From NCBI GenBank assembly GCA_963778895.1, contig CAVZVZ010000009.1, positions 35,485 through 99,484 on the forward strand: a stretch of DNA of 64,000 nucleotides, written 5' to 3'. This DNA is from CAVZVZ01 sp963778895. Its GTDB lineage: Bacteria > Actinomycetota > Acidimicrobiia > Acidimicrobiales > Acidimicrobilacustridaceae. The notes under the pieces were generated by a model, which ran no database searches, was not told the DNA's origin, and saw only the letters and a list, made by a program, of their open reading frames with translations. The translations under genes were made by a program, and so were the position numbers. Positions 38,989 to 49,167 of the stretch are shown one piece after another. Each line of letters starts with the position of its first letter. Positions within the stretch are counted from its first letter, which is position 1.

Positions 38989-39426
38989 TCAGCCGTCGGC
39001 GTCGACCAGGACGAACAACAGGTCGGCCTCGCACGCGGTTTGGCCGTCGACGGATGCCCGGCCGTGGCCCTTGCCCGCTCGGGCCGACATGCGGCCCAAC
39101 TCGACCTCGAGCGTGAGCGTCTCGCCGGGCACGACCTGACGACGGAACCGCACCCCGTCGACGCCACCGAACAGCGGAAGTTTGCCGGCATGCATTCCCC
39201 CGGCCAACACCGCATAGGCCCCCAACTGAGCGATGGCCTCGACCATCAGGACACCCGGGAGCGTCGGCCGACCAGGAAAGTGCCCGGAGAAGAAGGCTTC
39301 GTCGCCGGTGAGGAACCATGCGCCCGCCGCGCTCGCTCCCGGCTCGAGGCTCGTTACTTCGTCGAGGAACAGGAACGGCGGTCGGTGAGGTAGGACGTCG
39401 GCCGGCGCGGGCAGCGACGGCGTCAT
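38989..39426 (-). CDS. fabZ: 3-hydroxyacyl-ACP dehydratase FabZ
   Basis: This 145-residue hot-dog-fold dehydratase has HRPPFLFLDEV at the N-terminus, catalytic H49 in SGHFPGRPTLPGV and E63 in MVEAIAQLG. The ATG at 39426 overlaps the bcp stop (ATGA). It stands tail-to-tail with fabF, so the dehydratase is encoded beside, but opposite to, the other fatty-acid genes. The homologous function in mycobacteria is done by HadABC; a FabZ points to another actinobacterial lineage. Confidence 0.93.
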   Translation of the reverse strand: MTPSLPAPADVLPHRPPFLFLDEVTSLEPGASAAGAWFLTGDEAFFSGHFPGRPTLPGVLMVEAIAQLGAYAVLAGGMHAGKLPLFGGVDGVRFRRQVVPGETLTLEVELGRMSARAGKGHGRASVDGQTACEADLLFVLVDADG

Positions 39427-39899
39427 TCGCCTTCGAGGGCCTTCTGCAGTTTGACCGGTGTGTCCTTGGGGCTGATCTTGTACCAGGCCTGCTCGATCTT
39501 GCCGTTCTCGTCGACGAGGAAGGCCGAGCGGATGATGCCCATGTACTTGCGTCCGTAGTTGACCTTCTCGCCCCACACGCCGTACTTCTCGGCGATCGCA
39601 TGGTCGGTGTCGGCCAGCAGCGGGAAGCCGAGCGAGTACTTGTCGTCGAACTTCTTCTGCTTGGGCGAGTCATCGGGACTGATCCCGATGATGTAGGTGT
39701 CGCCGATGTCGCCGGCGATGTCACGCAAAGCGCACGATTGTGTCGTGCAACCCGGCGTGTCGGCCTTCGGATAGAAGTACACGAGCGTCTTGCTGCCCTT
39801 GTAGTCCGAGAGCTTGACCTTGGTGCCGTCTTGATCGGCCAGGTTGAACGCGGGAGCGCGATCGCCCGGTGCCAATTGAGGTGGTTTCTTCTGCGCCAT
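39423..39899 (-). CDS. bcp: Thiol peroxidase Bcp (peroxiredoxin)
   Basis: This 158-residue thioredoxin-fold peroxidase has the peroxidatic C51 in TPGCTTQSCALRD and a candidate resolving C56 five residues later, the pattern of the PrxQ group. It reduces hydrogen peroxide and organic peroxides using thioredoxin. The ATG at 39899 is followed by the usual KPPQLAPGDRAPAFNL. Translational overlap with fabZ implies a shared transcript. Confidence 0.95.
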   Translation of the reverse strand: MAQKKPPQLAPGDRAPAFNLADQDGTKVKLSDYKGSKTLVYFYPKADTPGCTTQSCALRDIAGDIGDTYIIGISPDDSPKQKKFDDKYSLGFPLLADTDHAIAEKYGVWGEKVNYGRKYMGIIRSAFLVDENGKIEQAWYKISPKDTPVKLQKALEGE

Positions 39900-39931
39900 C
39901 CCGCAGAAGCTAGTGCGCGCCAGGGAGTTGC

Positions 39932-40231
39932 TCAGCCGGAGCCGTTGGCGCCATTGCCGCGCGCGATGCGTTTGAGGGTGGCGCCGGCACTGACCCGTAC
40001 CGACGGCCCTGGGGGCACCTCGATCAACTCACCCGTGCGGGGATTGCGGCCGAGCCGACCAGCGCGCTGGACGCGCTCGAACGACACGAATCCGGGGATC
40101 GTCACCTTGTCCCCACCGGATGCCACGGCTTCCTGCACGATCTCCTCGAAGCTTCGCAGCGTGCGCTCTACGTCGATCTTGGCGACACCCGAACGCTCGG
40201 CGATCTTCGCGACGAGATCCGACTTCGTCAT
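39932..40231 (-). CDS. hup: HU-family DNA-binding protein
   Basis: This is a 99-residue nucleoid protein. The N-terminal helices begin MTKSDLVAKIAERSG, the beta arm has IPGFVSFERVQRAGRLGRNP and the C-terminus is short. It lacks the long lysine/alanine-rich tail of mycobacterial HupB. GGGGAGA lies directly upstream of the ATG. It is first in the minus-strand run with bcp and fabZ. Confidence 0.93.
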   Translation of the reverse strand: MTKSDLVAKIAERSGVAKIDVERTLRSFEEIVQEAVASGGDKVTIPGFVSFERVQRAGRLGRNPRTGELIEVPPGPSVRVSAGATLKRIARGNGANGSG

Positions 40232-40299
40232 TCTCCCCTCCCAGGGCCCAAGCCCCTCGCCGAGGAGGAAGGTACACGGTGGGCCCGCCCAGCTGCCCC

Positions 40300-40328
40300 T
40301 TGACGGGAGCCTCGCCGATTCGTACCTT
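40300..40328 (+). promoter_or_regulatory. Candidate sigma-70-type promoter for the TauE/SafE gene
   Basis: TTGACG at 40300-40305 and TACCTT at 40323-40328 are separated by exactly 17 bases, matching the actinobacterial housekeeping consensus (TTGACN, TANNNT). A start near 40336 would leave a leader of about 50 bases before the ATG at 40385. The hup gene diverges upstream. Confidence 0.45.
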
Positions 40329-40384
40329 TACGACTGGTTAGGTAGAGAAGGGCGCCCGCTAGGCGCTCTCGTCCGGGGGTACGC

Positions 40385-41305
40385 ATGCACATCGACTGGC
40401 TCATGGCGCTGGCTGGGTTGGGCGTGGGATTCGTCGTGGGCCTCACCGGTATGGGAGGGGGCGCCCTGATGACGCCCATCCTCGTGCTGCTCTTCAAGGT
40501 CCCGCCGATCCAGGCCGTCTCGAGCGATCTGGTGGCCTCGATGGTGATGAAGCCCATCGGCGGTGGCGTTCACCTTCGCAAGGGCACCGTCAACCTGCGC
40601 CTCGTGGGCTGGCTCGTCATCGGATCGGTTCCCGCCGCGTTCTTCTCGGTATGGGCACTGCAACAGTTCGCCGACCCCGCGAAGGTCAACGACATCGTCC
40701 AGTGGACGGTGGGCGTGGCGTTGCTGCTCGCTTCGGTCGGGCTCGCCGTCAAAGGCGCGTTCTCCGGACGACGCGGCGTGGCCGACACTGCGATGGCAAC
40801 CGTCAGCCTGCACCCCGTCCGCACCGTTGCCATCGGTGTGTTCGGCGGCGTGATGGTGGGACTCACGTCGGTCGGCTCCGGCTCGCTGATGATGGTGCTG
40901 TTGCTCGTCCTCTACCCCGCGCTGAGCGCGAAGCAACTGGTCGGCACCGATCTCGTACAGGCGATCCCGCTCGTCGGAGCAGCCGCCCTGGCCCACGTCC
41001 TCTTCGGCGAGGTGCAGTTCGACATCACCGGAGCACTCCTCATCGGCGCCATCCCGGGCGTGTACATCGGTGCGCACGTGTCGTCGCGGGCCGCCGACCA
41101 TGTGATCCGGCCGATCCTCGCCATGGTGCTGGTGGTGTCGGGCTTGAAGATGCTGCACGTTTCCACCGAGGTCGTCGGAGCCGTGGCGCTCGTCCTGGCG
41201 TTCGTGGCGGTGATCATGATCCGACGCAGCCCGTCCGCGGAGGTCGACGCGGAACGGACCGCGGTCGACGGTGACTCTGCAGAACCGGCGCCACTGGCCG
41301 ATTGA
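40385..41305 (+). CDS. TauE/SafE-family sulfite or anion exporter
   Basis: This 306-residue protein has about eight membrane helices and the duplicated family motif GFVVGLTGMGGGALMTPIL (first half) and GGVMVGLTSVGSGSLMMVLL (second half). Members move sulfite, sulfoacetate or related organosulfur anions. No metabolic partner is nearby, so the substrate is open. ATG 40385. Confidence 0.92.
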   Translation: MHIDWLMALAGLGVGFVVGLTGMGGGALMTPILVLLFKVPPIQAVSSDLVASMVMKPIGGGVHLRKGTVNLRLVGWLVIGSVPAAFFSVWALQQFADPAKVNDIVQWTVGVALLLASVGLAVKGAFSGRRGVADTAMATVSLHPVRTVAIGVFGGVMVGLTSVGSGSLMMVLLLVLYPALSAKQLVGTDLVQAIPLVGAAALAHVLFGEVQFDITGALLIGAIPGVYIGAHVSSRAADHVIRPILAMVLVVSGLKMLHVSTEVVGAVALVLAFVAVIMIRRSPSAEVDAERTAVDGDSAEPAPLAD

Positions 41306-41388
41306 CTCGCGAGTGATCCAGCTAGATAGACGGCTTCGAATCCTCCGCGACCCAGGGCCGCCCGGCCCCGGCTGGCAAGGGAGAATCA

Positions 41389-41766
41389 ATGAGCGCGCAC
41401 ACCGAGCTCATCCGCGGCGGCTACAAGTCATTCGCCGCCTTGGACATCGACGACGTACTGGCTCGCTTCTCGGACAAGATGACCTGGACCGTCCCACCGG
41501 TTGACGGTTGGGGCGGCACGTTCACCGGCAAGGACGAGATCCTCGGCTTCTTCGGCTCGTTGCCCGAGCGGTACGGACCTTTCGCGGTCGAGCCACAACA
41601 GTTCCACGAGGCCGGCGACACGCTCGTCGTTCTCGGTGAGCACGTCGTCAACGGCGACCGCATCCCGTTCGCACACGTGTGGACGTTCGACGGTGATCTC
41701 GCGGCCAGCTTCACCGAGTACGTCGACAACGCGGCGTTCGCCCCCCACGTCATCGCAACCGCGTAG
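41389..41766 (+). CDS. SnoaL-like / NTF2-fold protein
   Basis: This 125-residue cone-shaped alpha+beta protein has the N-terminal helix HTELIRGGYKSFAALDIDDV, WTVPP, FTGKDEILGFFGSL and a C-terminal strand HVWTFDGDLAASFTEYVD. The family includes ketosteroid-isomerase-like enzymes and binding proteins. The ribosome site AGGGAGA precedes ATG 41389. It converges with the globin gene with six bases between them. No specific reaction can be named. Confidence 0.85.
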   Translation: MSAHTELIRGGYKSFAALDIDDVLARFSDKMTWTVPPVDGWGGTFTGKDEILGFFGSLPERYGPFAVEPQQFHEAGDTLVVLGEHVVNGDRIPFAHVWTFDGDLAASFTEYVDNAAFAPHVIATA

Positions 41767-41772
41767 AAGCGG

Positions 41773-42135
41773 TCAACCTGGCGCGTTCACCAGATGGGTC
41801 GCCGCCATATCGAAGTACGCGAGCATCTCGGCTTCGTCCTCGGCATTCAGGCCCCCGTCGCGCACGGCGGCGGCCATGTGCCCGAACCAGGCGTCTCGCT
41901 CCGCGGCACCGATGGTGAACGGCGCGTGCCTCATGCGTAGACGCGGGTGACCCCGCTGTTCGCTGTAGGTCGTGGGTCCGCCCCAGTACTGGACCAGGAA
42001 ACCGGCGAGATGCGCCCGGGCCGGGCCCAGATCGTCGGGATACAAGGGGCGGAGAAGCACGTCGTCGGCGACGCCGGTGTAGAAGCGATCGACGAGCGTG
42101 GCGAACCACGGATCGCCGCCGACTCGTTCGTACAT
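41773..42135 (-). CDS. glbO: Group II truncated haemoglobin
   Basis: This 120-residue 2-on-2 globin starts YERVGGDPWFATLVDRFY and has LYPDDLGPARAHLAGFLVQYWGGP, the proximal histidine H70 in RMRHAPFTI, and W83 in DAWFGHM, the group II marker. A GTG at 42183 would add 16 residues and cannot be excluded. It probably binds oxygen or detoxifies nitric oxide or peroxide. It diverges from the carboxylase operon. Confidence 0.92.
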   Translation of the reverse strand: MYERVGGDPWFATLVDRFYTGVADDVLLRPLYPDDLGPARAHLAGFLVQYWGGPTTYSEQRGHPRLRMRHAPFTIGAAERDAWFGHMAAAVRDGGLNAEDEAEMLAYFDMAATHLVNAPG

Positions 42136-42208
42136 GGTGGCCCCAGCCGGATCGGCACTCTCGGACCCCGAAACGTCTGTCACCGAGCGCCGACGGTAGC
42201 GTGCGGGC

Positions 42209-43807
42209 GTGACGGGGGCGCCAGCGACCAGCATCGATCCACGTTCGGACGAGTTCGTCGCGAACCGCGAGGCGATGTTGGCCCTGCTCGACGAGATACA
42301 GCTCGCGCAGCGCGAGGTCTTGCGCGGCGGGGGCGAGAAGTACGTGCAGCGCCACCGCGACCGCGGCCGTTTCCTGGCCCGCGAGCGGATCGAGCTACTC
42401 CTCGACCGTGACACAGCGTTCCTCGAGCTGTCGCCCCTCGCGGGTTGGGGCACCGACGATCCGTTGGGTGCCGGGCTCGTCAGCGGCATCGGCCAGGTTG
42501 CCGGGGTCGAGTGCGTGATCAGCGCCAACGACCCCACCGTGAAGGGCGGCACCTCGTCGCCCACCACCATCGCCAAGTCGTTACGCGCTCAAGAGATCGC
42601 CCTCCGCAATCGGCTGCCACTGATCAACCTGACCGAGTCCGGTGGCGCCGAGCTCCCGAAGCAGGCCGACATCTTCGTGCCCGGAGGAGCTGCGTTCCGC
42701 AATCTCACGCGCTTGTCGGCCGCCGGCATCCCGACGATCACGCTCGTCTTCGGCTCGTCGACCGCGGGCGGCGCGTACGTGCCGGGCATGAGCGACTACA
42801 CGGTCTTCGTGGCGGGTCAGGCCCAGGTCTTCCTGGGCGGTCCCCCGCTCGTGAAGATGGCGATCGACGAAGACGCCGACGAAGAGACATTGGGTGGCGC
42901 CGACATGCACTCGCGGGTATCGGGCCTGAGCGATCACCTCGCCATCGACGAGCTCGACGCCATCCGGATCGGGCGCCAGATCGTGAGTCGGCTCAACTGG
43001 CGCAAGCTCGGGCCCTCCCCCGCCGGTCCCGTGCGCGCACCGGTGCTCGATCCGGCTGAGCTGTTGGGGATCGCATCGACCGACGTTCGCGTTCCCTTCG
43101 ATGTGCGCGAGATCCTGTGGCGCGTCGTCGATGCCAGCGAGCTCGATGAGTTCAAGCCCTTGTACGGCACGCAGCTCGTGACCGGTTGGGCCTCGCTGTG
43201 GGGCTATCCGATCGGCGTCATCGCCAACAACGGCATCCTCTTCTCGGAGGAGTCGCAAAAGGGAGCGCAGTTCATCCAACTGTGCAACCAACGCGACATC
43301 CCATTGCTGTTCGTGCAGAACATCACCGGCTTCATGGTGGGCACGGCCTACGAGCAAGGCGGCATCATCAAGCACGGATCGATGCTGATCAACGCAGTGT
43401 CGAACTCCACGGTGCCGCACCTGACGCTGATGGTGGGCGCCTCGTATGGCGCGGGGAACTACGGCATGTCGGGTCGGGCCTACGACCCCCGGTTCGTGTT
43501 CAGCTGGCCGAACCATCGCATCGCGGTGATGGGCCCCAAGCAGTTGGCCGGCGTCATGTCGATCGTGCAGCGTGCCGCGGCCGAACGCGCCGGGCGCGAC
43601 TACGACGAGGCGACCGACACCGCCATGCGCGAGGCCATCGAGGGGCAGATCGAAAGCGAGTCAACGGCTCTGTTCGCCACCGGCCGTCTGTGGGACGACG
43701 GCATCATCGACCCGCGCGACACGCGCACCGCTCTCGGCATCGCGTTGTCGGCCACCCACTCGGCTCCGGTCGAAGGTGCCGCCGGCTTCGGCGTCTTCCG
43801 GATGTGA
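42209..43807 (+). CDS. Acyl-CoA carboxylase, carboxyltransferase (beta) subunit
   Basis: This 532-residue subunit transfers carboxyl from biotin to an acyl-CoA. The two crotonase-like halves are complete: ISANDPTVKGGTSSPTTIAK, LTESGGAELPKQ, SSTAGGAYVPGMSDY, then ILFSEESQKGAQFIQLC, VQNITGFMVGTAYEQGGI and SYGAGNYGMSGRAYDPRF. The sequence resembles the methylcrotonyl-CoA/geranyl-CoA class more than acetyl/propionyl AccD. GTG 42209. The biotin carboxylase subunit follows after two bases. Confidence 0.9.
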   Translation: MTGAPATSIDPRSDEFVANREAMLALLDEIQLAQREVLRGGGEKYVQRHRDRGRFLARERIELLLDRDTAFLELSPLAGWGTDDPLGAGLVSGIGQVAGVECVISANDPTVKGGTSSPTTIAKSLRAQEIALRNRLPLINLTESGGAELPKQADIFVPGGAAFRNLTRLSAAGIPTITLVFGSSTAGGAYVPGMSDYTVFVAGQAQVFLGGPPLVKMAIDEDADEETLGGADMHSRVSGLSDHLAIDELDAIRIGRQIVSRLNWRKLGPSPAGPVRAPVLDPAELLGIASTDVRVPFDVREILWRVVDASELDEFKPLYGTQLVTGWASLWGYPIGVIANNGILFSEESQKGAQFIQLCNQRDIPLLFVQNITGFMVGTAYEQGGIIKHGSMLINAVSNSTVPHLTLMVGASYGAGNYGMSGRAYDPRFVFSWPNHRIAVMGPKQLAGVMSIVQRAAAERAGRDYDEATDTAMREAIEGQIESESTALFATGRLWDDGIIDPRDTRTALGIALSATHSAPVEGAAGFGVFRM

Positions 43808-43809
43808 TC

Positions 43810-45795
43810 GTGACCCGCATCAAGACCCTGCTCGTCGCCAACCGAGGCGAGATCGCCATCCGCGTCATCGACGGCGCCCACGACATGGGTATGCGTGCGG
43901 TCGCCGTCTACAGCGAGGCCGACCGCGATGCTCCGCATGTCGCCCACGCCGATGTCGCGGCTGCGCTGGCCGGACGGACCGCAGCCGAGTCATACCTCGA
44001 CGTAGGCCAACTGCTCGACGCGGCCCAACGCACCGGCGCCGACGCGGTACACCCGGGCTACGGCTTCCTCTCCGAGAACGCCGACTTCGCGCGCGCGGTC
44101 ATCGACGCCGGACTCACCTGGGTCGGCCCACACCCGGACGCCATCGCGCGCATGGGCGACAAGCTCGCCGCCAAGCGGCTCGCGGCCGAGGTCGGTGTCC
44201 CGCTGCTCGCCGAGCGCCGAGTTGGAGGGTGACGCTCCGTTCGAATGGCGCGCCCAGGCCGCCGGCGTCGGTTATCCGTTGCTCGTGAAGGCCGCGGCCG
44301 GTGGCGGCGGCCGCGGCATGCGGCTCGTGCTCGCCGAGGACGACCTCGACGCTGCAGTCACCGCCGCTCGTCGCGAGGCGCTCGACTCGTTCGGCGACAG
44401 CACCGTGTTCGCCGAACGCTGGCTCGCCGCACCGAGGCACATCGAGATCCAAGTGGTGGCCGACCGTCATGGTCACGTCCTGCACCTCGGCGAACGTGAG
44501 TGCTCGATCCAGCGGCGGCATCAGAAGCTGATCGAGGAATCACCGTCACCTGCCGTCGATCCGTTCCTGCGTGACCAGCTGGGCGCGGCCGCCGTCACGC
44601 TCGCCGAGGCCATCCAGTACGACAACGTGGGCACGGTCGAGTTCCTTCTCGATGCGGAGCACGGCTCGTACTTCTTCCTCGAGATGAACACGCGACTGCA
44701 GGTGGAGCACCGGGTCACCGAAGAGGTGACGGGCTTCGACCTCGTCGAACTGCAGCTGCGCGCGGCGATGGGCCAAGCGTTCGACTTCGAGCAGGACGAG
44801 ATCGACATCGAGGGCCACGCCATCGAAGCCCGTTTGGTCGCCGAGGATCCGGCGCGACGAATGGTTACCGTCGACGGGCACCGTCCACCGGTTCTGGACG
44901 GGCCGCGACCCGCAGGTGCGATGGGATGCGGGCGTCGCCGACGGCAGCGTCGTATCGCCGCACTACGACTCGCTACTCGCCAAGGTCATCGCCACCGGCG
45001 ACACCCGTGACGAGGCCACCGGACGGCTCACCCGCGCGCTGGTCGACAGCGCCATTCACGGCGTGCGCACCAACCGTGACTATCTGGTGGCCGTCCTCGA
45101 GAGCGAGGACTTCGTCGAAGGCAACACATCGACCGCGTTCGTCGATCTGCATCTCACCCTGCTCGACGCGGGCCCGGGAAGCGCGACCATCGACGCGCAC
45201 CTGTTGGCCGCCACCCTGGAGGCCCAGCAGCGCCGTCGGGCCGCCGATCGACATTGGGCCGAGGCGCCGACTGGTTGGCGCAACGTACGCGCCCAACGAC
45301 AGCGAGCCAAGCTATCGGGTCGGCGAAGACGAGTACACCGTCGACTACGAGATCGAGGGCCCGGCGTTCACGGCGACCATCGGCGACGTCGACTTCTCCG
45401 GGCAGTTGCTCACGACCGCCGAGACGGATCCCGACAGCCTTCGCCTCGAAATCGAAGGCATCGCCATGACGTTCTTCGTCCACGACGTGGACGACAGCGT
45501 GTACGTGAACTCGGCCGCCGGTCAGACCGAGTTCGTGCGGTTGTCGCGTTTCCCCTCGGTGTCGTCAGCCGCCGTCGCCGGCGGTCTGGTCGCGCCGGTG
45601 CCGGGTCGGGTCATCTCCGTCGAGGTGGCGGCCGGTGACGTGGTCACGGCGGGGCAGACGCTGGTGGTGATGGAGGCCATGAAGGTGGAGCACCGGGTGA
45701 GCGCTCCCAGCGACGGCAAGGTGATCGAGGTTCTGGTCGCGCCGGGCGACAATGTCGACGCGCACCAAGTGCTGATACAGATGGACCCCGTATGA
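43810..45795 (+). CDS. Acyl-CoA carboxylase, biotin carboxylase-BCCP (alpha) subunit (frame-broken)
   Basis: About 661 residues are readable over three breaks (near 44215, 44880 and 45285). The biotin carboxylase domain has LLVANRGEIAIRV, HPGYGFLSENADFA, the ATP-grasp loop KAAAGGGGRGMRLV, ERECSIQRRHQKLIEE and FFLEMNTRLQVEH. A linker domain follows, then a C-terminal carrier domain with the biotin-accepting lysine in EAMKVEH. GTG 43810. The stop overlaps the next start (ATGA). All catalytic motifs are intact, so I treat the breaks as sequence errors. Confidence 0.9.
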
Positions 45796-47703
45796 GCCCA
45801 CCGATCCGGATCGCCAACTGCAGCGGCTTCTACGGCGACCGCATCTCGGCCGCACGCGAGATGGTCGAGGGTGGACCGATCGACGTGCTCACCGGTGACT
45901 GGCTGGCCGAGCTGACCATGCTGATCCTGGCCAAGGACAAGCTGAAGGATCCCGACGGCGGGTTCGCCAAGACGTTCCTCGCCCAGCTCGAGCAGGTGCT
46001 CGGCACCTGTCTCGACAAGGGCATCAAGATCGTGTCGAACGCCGGCGGACTCAACCCCGAGGGCTGCGCGGCCGCCATCGAGGAGCTGGCATCCCGCTTG
46101 GGTCTGTCGCACCAAGGTGGCGTACGTCGACGGCGACGACGTCCTGCCTCGGCTCACCGAGCTGCAACGAGCAGGCGTCGACTTCGCCAACATGGACACC
46201 GGCGAGAAGCTCGACGAGCTCGGCATCGTGCCGCTCACGGCCAACGCCTATCTCGGCGGGTGGGGCATCGTCGAAGGCTTGACGCGCGGCGCCGACATCG
46301 TCGTGACCGGGCGGGTCACCGACGCCGCGGTGGTGGTCGGCGCGGCGGCGTGGCACCACCGATGGTCACGCATGGATTGGGACGAGCTCGCCGGCGCGGT
46401 CGTCGCGGGCCACATCATCGAGTGCGGCGCGCAGTGCACCGGCGGCAACTACGCGTTCTTCGAGGAGATCCCCGCGCTCGAACACCCGGGCTTCCCGATC
46501 GCCGAGATCGAGGCCGACGGTTCGTCGGTCATCACCAAGCATCCCGGGAACCGGCGGCGCCGTCACGGTGGGCACGATCACGGCGCAGCTGCTCTACGAG
46601 ATCCAGGGCCTGGAGTACGCCAACCCCGACGCGACCGTGCGACTGAACTCGATCCGGCTCGACCAAGACGGTCCCGACCGGGTGCGCGTGCACGACGTCC
46701 GCGGCCTTCCCGGTCCCGAGAACGCCAAGGTCGCCATCAACTACCTCGGTGGCGCGCGCAACACGATGACGTTCGTGCTCACGGGCCTCGACATCGAAGC
46801 GAAAGCCGAGCTGGCCGAACGCACGCTGTGGAGCCTCGTGCCCGGCGGCAAGGACAGCTTCGACCGCGCGGAGGTGCGGCTACGACGGACCGATCGCGAC
46901 GATCCCGCCACCAACGACGACGCCGTCGCCGAGCTGCGGATCACCGTCACCGACCGGGACGAGGACAAGGTCGGCCGAGCCTTCTCGAACAAGGTGATCG
47001 AGATGGTGCTGGCCAACTACCCCGGCTTCTTCACGACGAGCCCGCCCACCAACGGCTCCACCTTCGGCGTGTACTGGCCCGCGCTCATGCCGGCCGACCT
47101 GCTCGACCAAGCCGTTGTGGTCGACGGCGAGCGCATTCCGGTTCCGGCTCCCCCGACGTCGCCGCCCCCGCTCGAGCGTCGCCGACCGACGCCGACAGCC
47201 CCCAAACCCAAGACGGCACCGAACGTGACGGGCCACCCCGAGACGCTGTCGGTGCTGCTCGAGGACATCAGCCGGCGTCGGATCGGGGTGTCGGCCAGCG
47301 GCGAGGGCGCCCTGAACTGGGACGAGCTGCCGGTCGTCCGCGGCCCCATCGGTCGGGTGATCGGTGCGCGATCGGGCGACAAGGGCGGCAACGCCAACCT
47401 CGGCGTGTGGACGCGCGACGACGAGGCCTACGACTGGATGAGTTGGTACCTCACCGAGGCTCGGTTGCGCGAGCTGCATGCCCGCCGAGACCGACGGGCC
47501 TCGAGGTGTACCGGTACGAGCTACCGAACCTACGCGCCCTGAACTTCGTCATCGTCGGCCTGCTCGGCCGGGGCGTGGCGGCGTCGACCCGCACCGATCC
47601 TCAGGCCAAGGGCCTCGGCGAGTACCTGCGCGCCAAGCACGCCGACATCCCGACCCACCTCCTCCACCGCCTCACCGAAATTGGCGCCTCGGAGGACAAA
47701 TAG
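45792..47703 (+). CDS. AtuA-like acyclic terpene utilisation protein (DUF1446 type, frame-broken)
   Basis: About 636 residues lie across three breaks (near 46110, 46550 and 47490). The start is MSPPIRIANCSGFYGDRISA, followed by VDVLTGDWLAELTM-like sequence, NAGGLNPEGCA, the long central region with GADIVVTGRVTDAA and ECGAQCTGGNYAF, and a separate C-terminal domain with GARSGDKGGNANLGVW. This architecture matches AtuA of the Pseudomonas geranyl/citronellol pathway; its biochemical role is unclear even there. It is coupled to the carboxylase upstream and the acyl-CoA dehydrogenase downstream. Confidence 0.82.
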
Positions 47704-48879
47704 TGTCGGTTTCAGCGCCCGGTTCGGGACGGTTCAGCGACGAGCACGAGATGTTCCGCCAGACGGTGCGGGACTTCGTCGAGAAGGAGATCAACCCGCA
47801 CGCCGAAGCATGGGAGGAAGCGGGGATGTTCCCGGCCCACGAGCTGTTCCCCAAGCTCGGCGCGCTCGGGGTGTTCGGCATCGAGTACGACCCGCGCTTC
47901 GGCGGTCAGGGCGCCGACCACCTGTACACCGCGATCTACGGCGAGGAGTTCGGCCGGTGCGCGACCGGCGGGGTGGCCATGGCCGTGAGCGTGCAGACCG
48001 ACATGGCCACACCGGCGCTGCACCGCTTCGGGTCGGACGAACTGAAGGAGCGCTACCTCGCACCGGCGCTGCGCGGCGAGATGGTGGCCGCGATCGCGGT
48101 GACCGAGCCCGACGCCGGCAGTGACGTTGCGGGATTGCGCACTCGCGCCGTTCGGGATGGTGACGAGTGGGTCATCAACGGCACCAAGCTCTACATCACC
48201 AACGGCGTGCAGGCCGATTGGCTGTGCCTGCTGGCGCGGACCTCCGATGAGGGTGGCCATCGTGGCATGAGCCAGATCGTGCTGCCCACCGATGTCGAAG
48301 GCTTCTCGGTCAGCCGCAAGCTCGACAAGCTGGGCCAGCGTTCGAGCGACACCGCCGAGCTGAGCTTCATCGACGTGCGGGTTCCGGTCGAGCAACACGA
48401 TCGGCGAAATCGGTCGGGGCTTCCAGCAACAGATGGCGCAGTTCCAGAACGAGCGGCTGATTGCGGCGTACATGGCGTGCGGCAACATGCGCCTCGCGCT
48501 GGATCGCACCATCGACTACGTGAACCAGCGCCAGGCCTTCGGCAAGCCGCTCGCCGACAATCAATGGATCCAGTTCCGCCTGGCCGAGCTCGTCGCCGAA
48601 GTCGATCTGCTACGTGAGTACAACTACGCCTGCGCCGACGCCATCGTGCGCGAGGCCGATCCCCTCGCGATCACGAAGATGGCATCGATCGCCAAGCTCA
48701 AGAGCGGCCGCTTGCAACGTGAAGTCGCGGACTGGTGCATCCAGTTCCACGGCGGCATCGGCTACATGGAAGAGACGTGGACAGCCCGCTACTTCCGCGA
48801 CAGTCGCCTGCTCTCGATCGGCGGTGGAGCCGACGAGGTCATGCTGCGGATCATCGCCCAGATGGAAGGTATCGGCTGA
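47703..48879 (+). CDS. Acyl-CoA dehydrogenase (one frame break)
   Basis: This flavin-dependent enzyme introduces the alpha-beta double bond in acyl-CoAs. GTG 47703 overlaps the preceding stop. The N-terminal helical domain has DFVEKEINPHAEAWEE, the FAD region AIAVTEPDAGSDVAGLRTRA and INGTKLYITNG, and the C-terminal domain DYVNQRQAFGKPLADNQ and CIQFHGGIGYMEE. A break near 48400 separates EQHD from IGEIGRGFQQQMAQFQNERL. The length of about 391 residues is normal. Together with the carboxylase and AtuA-like gene it suggests branched-chain or isoprenoid acyl-CoA breakdown. Confidence 0.9.
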
Positions 48880-48882
48880 CCC

Positions 48883-49167
48883 TCAAGCAGTGACGAGGTT
48901 CGCGACCTCGGCGGACCGCTCCTGCGGAGGACCGGCAAATCCACCCGACACCTTCGGGAGCGCAGGCATCAACGTGTCGGCGAGGAAACGGTCGAAGGTG
49001 TCCTTCGAGTCCCACACGGCAACGATCAGCCATCCGCCATCGGTCGGCCCGGCCGCGTGGTACTGCTGGCCCGCCGGGAGGCCGTCGGGCGGATGCACCG
49101 CTTTGAGTACGGCCTCGTACTGATCAGCGGTCCCGCCTTCGTAGAAGTGGGAAATGAGAAAAGCCAT
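48883..49167 (-). CDS. Small dimeric alpha-beta barrel-type protein
   Basis: This 94-residue protein, MAFLISHFYEGGTADQYEAV onward, has WLIVAVWDSKDTFDRFLADT, the pattern of ferredoxin-like monooxygenase-type (ABM/EthD-like) proteins. It has no cofactor motif. It converges with the acyl-CoA dehydrogenase with three bases between them. The function is unknown. Confidence 0.72.
   Translation of the reverse strand: MAFLISHFYEGGTADQYEAVLKAVHPPDGLPAGQQYHAAGPTDGGWLIVAVWDSKDTFDRFLADTLMPALPKVSGGFAGPPQERSAEVANLVTA

Noticed and set aside
38930..39393. Extension of the fabF frame through the fabZ region
   Set aside because: The extra residues are antisense to a complete FabZ, and FabF ends normally at GFGGHNGCVVF; a base error near 38922 explains it.
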